In this document: one piece after another, positions 11,210 to 16,026 of the stretch
Layout of the letters: each line of letters opens with the position of its first letter
Position numbering within the stretch: the first letter of the stretch is position 1
IMG/VR virus record: IMGVR_UViG_3300035156_000038
Location: 1-21,725 of that record
Reading direction: 5' to 3' (one strand)
DNA: 21,725 nucleotides
Source: a virus
Made by a program: the position numbers and the translations under genes
The notes under the pieces: generated by a model
Told to the model about the DNA's origin: nothing
Databases searched by the model: none
The model's input: only the letters and a program-made list of their open reading frames with translations

Positions 11210-12520
11210 ATGGCATCGACTAACAAAAAAGTAGCACAACCGCGTACCGCAACCACTCACGCTGGCCTAGCTGTTAAGCAGCTTGGGGCAAACGATAAGC
11301 TGGTGCGTCTGACGCTGGCACACATGCTGTTCGAAGGGCAGTTCTACGTGAACGGCCAAACATCGGCAACCCTGTTGCAATCAGCCGTGAAAGCCGCTGA
11401 CCCACGTTTCGTAGCTACGCTGGCAGAAACCGCCCGTACTGATTACAAACTGCGTCACGTGCCGCTCTACCTGATTCGTGAACTAATCCGCAATGGTGAC
11501 GCTACCGCTGCCGACATCGACAACGTGATTCGTCGCCCGGATGAAATGGGTGAACTGCTTTCGCTGTATAACAAGCCGAAGCGTCAACCGCTGTCGCATC
11601 AACTGAAGAAAGGTCTGCGTCAAGCATTTGGCCGCTTCAACGAATACTCGCTAGCCAAGTTCGACAAGAACTCCGCTGGTTACAGCATCCGTGATGTGAT
11701 GTTCATGGTACGCCCAAAGCCTGCCACGCCAGAACAGGAAGCCCTGTACAAGCGTATCGCAGACGGCACAATGGCAACCCCGGATACGTGGGAAACCGAA
11801 CTGTCGGCTGGTGCGGATAAGAAGGAAACGTTCGAACGCCTGATGGGCGAAAAGAAGTTGGGCGCTCTGGCGTTCCTGCGCAACCTGCGTAACATGGTGC
11901 AAGCTGGTATCTCCACTTCGGTGATTCGTGCTTACGCTGAAACGCTGGATGTCAAGAACGTCCTGCCATTCCGCTACATCGCCGCTGCACGTGTTGTACC
12001 GCAGTTCGAAGATATGCTGGAAGCTATGATGTTCCGTTCGCTGCAAGGCGTGGAGAAGATCAAGGGCAAGACGGTGTTGATGGTGGACGTTTCGGGTTCG
12101 ATGTTCGGTACGAAGGTATCGGCCAAGTCCGACCTTGACCGCTTCGATGCAGCAGCGGCCTTGGCTGTTCTGTGCCGTGAGATTTGCGAAGAAGTGGAAA
12201 TCTACTCCTTCAGCAATCAATCGAAGCTGGTAGCGCCTCGCCGTGGCTTTGCTCTGGTGGAAGCTATCCGTAACAGCCAGTCGCACGGCGGTACTGCGAT
12301 GGGACGTTCGTACGCTGAAATCTCGGCTAAGACTTCGTTTGACCGCATCATCTGCTTCACCGATGAGCAATCGAGCGACCGCCCAGCCAAGCCGAAGGGT
12401 AAAGGTTACATCATCAACGTTGCTAGCTACCAAAATGGCATCAACGAAGACGCATGGACTACCGTTACCGGGTTCTCGGAAGCGACTTTGGAATACATTA
12501 AGTTTGTCGAAAAGCTGTAA
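11210..12520 (+). CDS. rsr: TROVE-domain Ro60/Rsr orthologue, 436 aa
   Basis: This is a full-length Ro60-type protein. The N-terminal TROVE ring (about residues 15-270) contains the family-like stretches EYSLAKFDK (145-153), DVMFMVRPKP (162-171) and LGALAFLRNLRNM (217-229). The C-terminal von Willebrand A domain has a complete MIDAS: D293-x-S295-x-S297 in VDVSGSM, T362 in GGT, D385 in CFTDEQ. In animals and Deinococcus, Ro60 binds Y RNAs and misfolded RNA and, in bacteria, can be tethered by Y RNA to polynucleotide phosphorylase. Translation starts at ATG 11210 after AAGGAG. It sits between tRNA-Leu(TAG) and tRNA-Leu(CAA), with candidate Y RNAs on both sides. A role in tRNA or host RNA quality control is inferred. 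Confidence 0.92.
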   Translation: MASTNKKVAQPRTATTHAGLAVKQLGANDKLVRLTLAHMLFEGQFYVNGQTSATLLQSAVKAADPRFVATLAETARTDYKLRHVPLYLIRELIRNGDATAADIDNVIRRPDEMGELLSLYNKPKRQPLSHQLKKGLRQAFGRFNEYSLAKFDKNSAGYSIRDVMFMVRPKPATPEQEALYKRIADGTMATPDTWETELSAGADKKETFERLMGEKKLGALAFLRNLRNMVQAGISTSVIRAYAETLDVKNVLPFRYIAAARVVPQFEDMLEAMMFRSLQGVEKIKGKTVLMVDVSGSMFGTKVSAKSDLDRFDAAAALAVLCREICEEVEIYSFSNQSKLVAPRRGFALVEAIRNSQSHGGTAMGRSYAEISAKTSFDRIICFTDEQSSDRPAKPKGKGYIINVASYQNGINEDAWTTVTGFSEATLEYIKFVEKL

Positions 12521-12526
12521 AGCCTC

Positions 12527-12555
12527 TTGACAAGCAAGCTAGCTAGGTGTATAAT
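12527..12555 (+). promoter_or_regulatory. perfect consensus promoter after the TROVE gene
   Basis: TTGACA (12527-12532), exactly 17 bases ending GTG, then TATAAT (12550-12555). Both boxes match the sigma70 consensus at every base. It drives the 12562-12680 element and the following tRNAs. Confidence 0.9.
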
Positions 12556-12561
12556 CACTCC

Positions 12562-12680
12562 ACTTAGCTAGCAAAGACCTTACAAAAGGTCTTAACTATA
12601 ACTCTGGTGTTAGAATCGGTTACTTCTTCAACTGGTGAAAACAAAGCTCCGATTCGCCTTTTCCGGGTTATAGTTAAGAT
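12562..12680 (+). ncRNA. structured RNA bounded by a 12-bp inverted repeat, Y RNA candidate (copy 3)
   Basis: It begins at the expected start of the consensus promoter. A hairpin AAGACCTT-ACAA-AAGGTCTT (12575-12594) overlaps the start of a perfect 12-bp terminal stem, CTTAACTATAAC (near 12591-12602) with GTTATAGTTAAG (near 12667-12678). Inside, GAATCGG pairs perfectly with CCGATTC, and GAATCGGTTACTTC (box at 12619-12626) gives the shared D-arm-like hairpin. The closed rod with an internal tRNA-like box resembles Y RNA architecture. There is no coding potential. Confidence 0.5.
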
Positions 12681-12685
12681 TTTAT

Positions 12686-12768
12686 GTGCGTGTGGCTTAG
12701 GTAAATTGGCACAGCCACCCGGCTCAAAACCGGGGCTTTTGCTGGTTCGAATCCAGTCACGCATACCA
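12686..12768 (+). tRNA. tRNA-Leu (anticodon CAA) with short variable region
   Basis: The acceptor GTGCGTG/CACGCAT pairs fully (first pair G:U), and A73 and CCA are present. The anticodon stem CCCGG/CCGGG surrounds CTCAAAA. The variable region and T-arm (GCTTTT then GCTGG-TTCGAAT-CCAGT) are identical to those of tRNA-Leu(TAG), so the pair arose by duplication or recombination. Confidence 0.8.
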
Positions 12769-12776
12769 AGAACAAT

Positions 12777-12862
12777 TGCGAGGTAGAGAGTAGGGGTAGC
12801 TCGTCAGGCTCATAACCTGAACCTTAATTGGCTCGGCGGTTCGATTCCGCCCTTCGCAACCA
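12777..12862 (+). tRNA. tRNA-Met (anticodon CAT)
   Basis: The acceptor TGCGAGG/CTTCGCA pairs fully with one G:U, and A73 and CCA are present. The D-stem is GAG/CTC and the anticodon stem TCAGG/CCTGA surrounds CTCATAA. The T-arm GGCGG/CCGCC is perfect with TTCGATT. The variable region is 14 bases (ACCTTAATTGGCTC), unusually long. A lysidine-type Ile tRNA cannot be excluded by anticodon alone. Confidence 0.85.
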
Positions 12863-12867
12863 GAATT

Positions 12868-13257
12868 ATGCATACTAAAACTAAAGGAGACATCGCAGAG
12901 GCGATGGTAGCCGCACGGCTCCTACAAACAGGTGCGGCTGTACTAAAGCCGATGGGCGACAACCTGCGATACGATCTTGTAATTGACCGCGACGGGAAGT
13001 TCTACCGGGTTCAGTGCAAGATGGGTAAGTTGAAAGCTGGTAGTGTTCATTTCAGCACTTGTAGTAGTACCGCTAAGGAAAGCTACGAAGGGCAGATTGA
13101 ATACTTCGGCGTGTACTGCCCAGATAATGACGAATCCTACCTAATCCCGATTGAGGATTGCAAGGTAGGCCGTCAAAAGAGTTTGCGAGTGCAGGAAGCT
13201 AAGAACGGCCAAACAGCGGGTGTCACTTTAGCAGGGAAGTACAAACTGGGTCTATAA
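12868..13257 (+). CDS. PD-(D/E)XK homing endonuclease, I-Ssp6803I-like, 129 aa
   Basis: The N-terminus TKGDIAEAMVAARLLQTGA followed by NLRYDLVIDRDGKFYRVQCK is the restriction-fold homing-endonuclease pattern: E11, D36, and Q49-x-K51. This matches, as I recall it, the active-site layout of I-Ssp6803I, which is encoded in a group I intron of a cyanobacterial tRNA-fMet gene. Here the gene starts five bases after the CCA of tRNA-Met, with no ribosome-binding site and no visible intron. Its last ten bases are the first bases of tRNA-Lys. It is therefore likely a free-standing homing gene that uses the tRNA-Met locus. Confidence 0.8.
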   Translation: MHTKTKGDIAEAMVAARLLQTGAAVLKPMGDNLRYDLVIDRDGKFYRVQCKMGKLKAGSVHFSTCSSTAKESYEGQIEYFGVYCPDNDESYLIPIEDCKVGRQKSLRVQEAKNGQTAGVTLAGKYKLGL

Positions 13258-13323
13258 CTTAACTGGTTAAAGTAGGTGGCTTTTAACCATCAAATCGGGG
13301 TTCAAGTCCCTGTGGACTCACCA
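13248..13323 (+). tRNA. tRNA-Lys (anticodon TTT), overlapping the endonuclease gene
   Basis: The acceptor GGGTCTA/TGGACTC pairs fully (with G:U), and A73 and CCA are present. The anticodon stem GGTGG/CCATC surrounds CTTTTAA and the T-arm is CGGGG/CCCTG with TTCAAGT. The first ten bases are also the last three codons and stop codon of the preceding gene, so cutting out this tRNA would remove the end of that mRNA. Confidence 0.9.
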
Positions 13324-13332
13324 AGATTCAAT

Positions 13333-13411
13333 TCCGCAGAACCCGAGCATGGCGCATGGGCGTGACTGTTAATCACTGACTAGGCTGGATCGTTACCAGC
13401 GTGCGGAGCCA
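13333..13411 (+). tRNA. tRNA-Asn (anticodon GTT)
   Basis: The acceptor TCCGCAG/GTGCGGA has one mismatch, and G73 and CCA are present. The anticodon loop CTGTTAA has four stem pairs. The T-arm GCTGG/CCAGC carries the unusual loop ATCGTTA (A54, T58). Confidence 0.85.
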
Positions 13412-13418
13412 GAACAAT

Positions 13419-13494
13419 ATTGCGTTAGTATAAAGGTCAGTACGGGGGACTTTCAATCCCTAGATGTTCGGTTCAAGTCCGACACGCAATACCA
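13419..13494 (+). tRNA. tRNA-Glu (anticodon TTC)
   Basis: The acceptor ATTGCGT/ACGCAAT is perfect, with A73 and CCA. The D-arm is GTAT/GTAC and the anticodon arm GGGGA-CTTTCAA-TCCCT. The T-loop is TTCAAGT. Confidence 0.9.
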
Positions 13495-13503
13495 TTACAA
13501 TTT

Positions 13504-13631
13504 ATTTACGCATACGTTGGTTCCTAGTACGGGGGTTCGAATCCCAATGGTAACGGAAGTGGAGCCAAGCTACCGCAGCTTAATTACCTGCGAAATGCGC
13601 CACGTAGCGAGTGAGCGGCGTATGCGTAAAT
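13504..13631 (+). ncRNA. structured element bounded by a perfect 13-bp inverted repeat, Y RNA candidate (copy 4)
   Basis: ATTTACGCATACG (13504-13516) and its exact reverse complement (13619-13631) enclose 102 bases with no tRNA or gene. Inside are a T-arm-like hairpin GGGG-TTCGAAT-CCC and, before it, TTGGTTCCTAG, which resembles a D-loop. A long terminal stem plus a tRNA-elbow-like module is the architecture of bacterial Y RNAs. It sits between tRNA-Glu and tRNA-Val and ends five bases before tRNA-Val. Confidence 0.45.
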
Positions 13632-13636
13632 ATATT

Positions 13637-13711
13637 GGTCGATTAGCTCAGCGGTAGAGCGGAGTCTTTACACGGCTTTGGTCGGCGGTTCAATCCCGTC
13701 ATCGACTACCA
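13637..13711 (+). tRNA. tRNA-Val (anticodon TAC)
   Basis: The acceptor GGTCGAT/ATCGACT pairs fully, and A73 and CCA are present. The D-arm GCTC/GAGC is standard. The anticodon loop is TTTACAC and the T-arm GGCGG/CCGTC with TTCAATC. Confidence 0.9.
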
Positions 13712-13721
13712 AGATTACAAC

Positions 13722-13814
13722 GCATACAAGTTAGATATTGGTTAAGCTAACCGGGACTGTAACCCCCGAGAGCCGCTAGACGGCGTGGACGTTCGATTCG
13801 TTCTGTATGCACCA
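13722..13814 (+). tRNA. tRNA-Tyr (anticodon GTA)
   Basis: The acceptor GCATACA/TGTATGC is perfect, with A73 and CCA. It has a long variable arm with GCCG-CTAGA-CGGC, as expected for bacterial tyrosine tRNA. The anticodon arm CGGG-ACTGTAAC-CCCG has four pairs and an eight-base loop, one base short of standard. Confidence 0.88.
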
Positions 13815-13820
13815 AACAAA

Positions 13821-13896
13821 GCATCATTAGCTCAATTGGGAGAGCGTCTGCCTGTCGAGCAGAGGGTAAGCGGATCGAAACCGCTATGGTGCGCCA
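13821..13896 (+). tRNA. tRNA-Asp (anticodon GTC)
   Basis: The acceptor GCATCAT/ATGGTGC pairs (one G:U), and G73 and CCA are present. The anticodon stem TCTGC/GCAGA surrounds CTGTCGA. The T-arm AGCGG/CCGCT has loop ATCGAAA with A54. Confidence 0.9.
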
Positions 13897-13902
13897 AACA
13901 TT

Positions 13903-13976
13903 ATCACGCCCGGTGGATTCCCGGCTCAGCGGCTACGAACCGCAGATACAAGGTTCGACTCCTTGGCGTGGTTCCA
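13903..13976 (+). tRNA. tRNA-Arg (anticodon ACG)
   Basis: The acceptor ATCACGC/GCGTGGT pairs fully (one G:U), and T73 and CCA are present. The anticodon arm GCGG-CTACGAA-CCGC and the T-arm CAAGG/CCTTG are clear. A34 would need deamination to inosine to read CGC/CGA. The D-loop is short. Confidence 0.85.
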
Positions 13977-13984
13977 GATACAGT

Positions 13985-14058
13985 GGTGAAGATAGTGTAA
14001 TGGGAGCATAACTGTCTGTGAAACAGTTGGAACGGGATCGAAACCCAGCTTCACACCA
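13985..14058 (+). tRNA. tRNA-His (anticodon GTG)
   Basis: The acceptor GTGAAGA/GCTTCAC has one mismatch. A G precedes it as the usual G-1, although position 73 reads A rather than C. The anticodon stem ACTGT/ACAGT surrounds CTGTGAA. The T-loop is ATCGAAA with A54, and the T-arm is one base short. Confidence 0.82.
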
Positions 14059-14071
14059 AGAATAGGTTGGC

Positions 14072-14121
14072 CGTACATTGGTCTTAATTGGCTAAGAACG
14101 GCGTGATCGTACTAATGTACG
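14072..14121 (+). ncRNA. 50-nt anticodonless tRNA-like hairpin structure
   Basis: CGTACATT (14072-14079) pairs perfectly with AATGTACG (14114-14121), extended inward by three pairs including G:U. Inside is a clear D-arm-like hairpin TCTT-AATTGGC-TAAGA containing the GG pair typical of D-loops, then 16 bases. There is no anticodon arm and no CCA. It may be a tRNA fragment or a minimal mimic. Confidence 0.4.
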
Positions 14122-14160
14122 TGGCTTCGCTGGGGTGGAAAGATAAAACCCTAGCCCGAT

Positions 14161-14234
14161 AGTGGGTTAGCTCAAAGGCAGAGCACACGCTTGATAAGCG
14201 TTAGACGTTGGATCGTTACCATCACTCACTACCA
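14161..14234 (+). tRNA. tRNA-Ile (anticodon GAT)
   Basis: The acceptor AGTGGGT/ACTCACT pairs (one G:U), and A73 and CCA are present. The D-arm GCTC/GAGC is standard. The anticodon loop TTGATAA has four stem pairs. The T-loop is the unusual ATCGTTA, as in tRNA-Phe and tRNA-Asn. Confidence 0.88.
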
Positions 14235-14242
14235 AGAACAAT

Positions 14243-14318
14243 TGCAGCGTAGCTCAACTGGTAGAGCAGCAGACTTTGACTCTGTTGGTTGCAGGTTCAA
14301 ATCCTGCCGCTGTTGCCA
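14243..14318 (+). tRNA. tRNA-Gln (anticodon TTG)
   Basis: The acceptor TGCAGCG/CGCTGTT has an open first pair, as glutamine tRNAs often do, and G73 and CCA are present. The anticodon stem GCAGA/TCTGT surrounds CTTTGAC. The T-arm GCAGG/CCTGC with TTCAAAT is perfect. Confidence 0.9.
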
Positions 14319-14640
14319 GTAATACAGCAAGTACCGGGGGCATACACCCGGACGACCGCAGGATTCCACTAGGCTGTGCGCAGCCTATTGTAGACATTAC
14401 AGGTTGCCAAGCTAGATTGCTATGGGGGTGATGCCCCAGTCTAGCCCAGAAGTCCTAGTAGCTGTAGCTAGGCGCATACACGGAGAAGCCCGGATTGGGC
14501 CTCTTATGCCCGGTATGGCAAGAATGTGGGTGAGCAAACCCGGCTCTGACAGCGCGTAAACATCGCCCTGCTGGCTCGCTTTTGCAAGCCGGTTAAGGGA
14601 AGGTTTCGAACAACCGGATTCACTCACACACAGATTATAA
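14319..14640 (+). other. 320-nt block of nested hairpins without canonical tRNAs
   Basis: Between tRNA-Gln and tRNA-Trp there is no gene or standard tRNA, but pairing is dense. GTAAT/ATTAC (14319-14400) encloses CCGGG/CCCGG and TAGGCTG-TGCG-CAGCCTA hairpins and ends in TTGCCA. GCTAGA/TCTAGC (14410-14445) encloses TGGGG/CCCCA. CCTAG/CTAGG and GCATA/TATGC with GCCC/GGGC lie around 14453-14515. A 9-bp stem TGTGGGTGA/TCACTCACA (14525-14628) encloses CTGGCT/AGCCGG and a GGTT-TCGAAC-AACC arm. These could be tRNA remnants or several small RNAs. Confidence 0.45.
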
Positions 14641-14646
14641 CACAAT

Positions 14647-14723
14647 ATATCCGAATGTCCCAAGGTGGCGAACGTGGCTCCAAACCATGTTGCGGCGGGT
14701 TCGATTCCGTGCCGGATATGCCA
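14647..14723 (+). tRNA. tRNA-Trp (anticodon CCA)
   Basis: The acceptor ATATCCG/CGGATAT is perfect, with G73 and CCA. The anticodon loop is CTCCAAA. The T-loop is TTCGATT, with a bulged base in the T-stem. Confidence 0.88.
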
Positions 14724-14731
14724 AATTAGTT

Positions 14732-14766
14732 AGCCGCTCCCGCCTCGTCGCTGGGGCGGCTTTTTA
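14732..14766 (+). terminator. intrinsic terminator closing the main tRNA array
   Basis: AGCCGC-T-CCC pairs with GGG-GCGGCT around a short loop and is followed by TTTTT. It separates tRNA-Trp from the structural genes. No new promoter is obvious before 14796, so some read-through is likely. Confidence 0.8.
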
Positions 14767-14795
14767 CGTTGTACCCTTCCATTTTAAGGAAAATT

Positions 14796-15239
14796 ATGTC
14801 TAAAAGCAATACATTCGAAAATGACCTGATGCTGTGCATTTTCAACAACGCCAACATGGCCCTTATCGGTGACGCCACGGGTATCCGTGGCAGCACTGCT
14901 GTTGGCAACCTGTACATTTCGCTGCACACTGGCGATCCGGGTGAAGCAGGCAATCAAGCCACTAGCGAAGCAGCCTACACAGGTTACGTCCGTATGGCCC
15001 TTCCTCGCACTGCTGCTGCGTTCAACGTGGTAGCTAATGCTGTTAATCTGGTGGCTAACCTTGAGTTTGGAGCTTGCACGGCTAGTCCGGGTGCAGCCCT
15101 TACCCACTTTGCTATCGGCACAGACGCAGCAGGCGCAGGTAAGGTTCTTTACAAGGGAACGCTAACCCCTAACGTAACTATGGCCGTTGGTGTCGTGCCT
15201 CGCATCACTACCGCTGCTAACCTTGTAACTGAGGATTAA
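14796..15239 (+). CDS. phage structural protein, Gp80-like tail/fibre-associated family, 147 aa
   Basis: The ATG at 14796 has AAGGA six bases upstream. The longer frame from 14769 lacks a ribosome-binding site. The protein reads SNTFENDLMLCIFN at the start, then NLYISLHTGDPGEAGNQATS, EAAYTGYVRM and, later, THFAIGTDAAGAGKVLYKGTL. This is a very common phage virion-associated family seen next to tail-fibre and head-completion genes. Its exact role is unknown. It opens a five-gene structural cassette inserted between tRNA groups. Confidence 0.7.
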   Translation: MSKSNTFENDLMLCIFNNANMALIGDATGIRGSTAVGNLYISLHTGDPGEAGNQATSEAAYTGYVRMALPRTAAAFNVVANAVNLVANLEFGACTASPGAALTHFAIGTDAAGAGKVLYKGTLTPNVTMAVGVVPRITTAANLVTED

Positions 15240-15243
15240 TCCA

Positions 15244-15648
15244 ATGGCAATCACTAAAGAAGAAGTTGTAGCAAAGGTTTCTGCTGAACTGATTGCCAGC
15301 CGTGATTGCCAAGCAATTGCAGCGGCAGCTAGTGTTGGACGAAAACGTTCCACCAAGCGTGAAATTGGTTACGGCACAATCCTAGAAACAGTGGGATTCG
15401 TGGCGGGTAATGCCGTATGTGATGAAATTAATAACAACCCTATGTACCGCTACGTAAAACCGTTGGTGGAGCAGGGTCGCATGTTAATTGGTTCCCCTAT
15501 GGTGGCAGCAGCCCTGCAAGCTATGGTTCCAGCAGTCATCCCACAAGCAGTGGCGGATAAGCTAAAAGCGTTGGGCCTAGAAGACGACCCTGTAACAGCC
15601 CAGGATGTCGCAATTGCCCTTTATAACCCGGACGGGAGTGACAAGTAA
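15244..15648 (+). CDS. phage protein of unknown function in the structural cassette, 134 aa
   Basis: It starts five bases after the preceding stop. The protein is helical, with an Ala-rich segment (SRDCQAIAAAASVGRKRSTKR, about residues 19-38) and a hydrophobic stretch (IGSPMVAAALQAMVPAVI) that could contact a membrane or another subunit. No catalytic motif is visible. The TAATG overlap with the next gene indicates coupled translation. Its association with structural genes is positional. Confidence 0.6.
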   Translation: MAITKEEVVAKVSAELIASRDCQAIAAAASVGRKRSTKREIGYGTILETVGFVAGNAVCDEINNNPMYRYVKPLVEQGRMLIGSPMVAAALQAMVPAVIPQAVADKLKALGLEDDPVTAQDVAIALYNPDGSDK

Positions 15649-16025
15649 TGCCAATTTCTAAAGCAGCATCAACAATTTTTGCAGCAAGCACGGCTGTTGC
15701 GGCAGGCACGCTTAAGTCAAGTCCAGTCGTAGGAAGCTCAGTTGATTGCCGCAGTTGCTACGGCGGCGAACTAACCTACAAGATTACAAACAACGCTGGC
15801 ACATTCACAGCAGCTTGTATTATCGTATTCCAAGTTTCCCATGACGGGGCTAACTGGTACGATTATTACCCTGTCTACGGCGATACAGCAGCCTCTAGCG
15901 TGAACAGTGGTGCACTACTCCTTGACCGCCCTGTTATGTATGTCCGTGCCATTGCGTTCGGTGTCACTGGAAGCGGGGCTTCTTCTACCGTGGAAGCGTC
16001 GGTACAGAATGTAACGGGGGTGTAA
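15648..16025 (+). CDS. phage virion-associated beta-rich protein, 125 aa
   Basis: The ATG overlaps the preceding stop. After an Ala/Ser-rich N-terminus the protein is beta-rich, with the segment IIVFQVSHDGANWYDYYPVYG and a C-terminal MYVRAIAFGVTGSGASSTV. This recalls small jelly-roll-like phage proteins (tail or baseplate accessory) in which a 'VSxDGxNWY' motif is frequent. A role in the virion is likely from context. The precise function is unknown. Confidence 0.6.
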   Translation: MPISKAASTIFAASTAVAAGTLKSSPVVGSSVDCRSCYGGELTYKITNNAGTFTAACIIVFQVSHDGANWYDYYPVYGDTAASSVNSGALLLDRPVMYVRAIAFGVTGSGASSTVEASVQNVTGV

Positions 16026-16026
16026 T

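Noticed and set aside
11651-12433. Long antisense frame (260 codons) inside the TROVE gene
   Set aside because: It is a shadow of a clearly recognised gene; the product shows no domain and no start signal.
12686-13323. Group I intron in tRNA-Met
   Set aside because: tRNA-Met is intact from acceptor to CCA; the endonuclease gene lies after it, and no intron core or split exon is seen.
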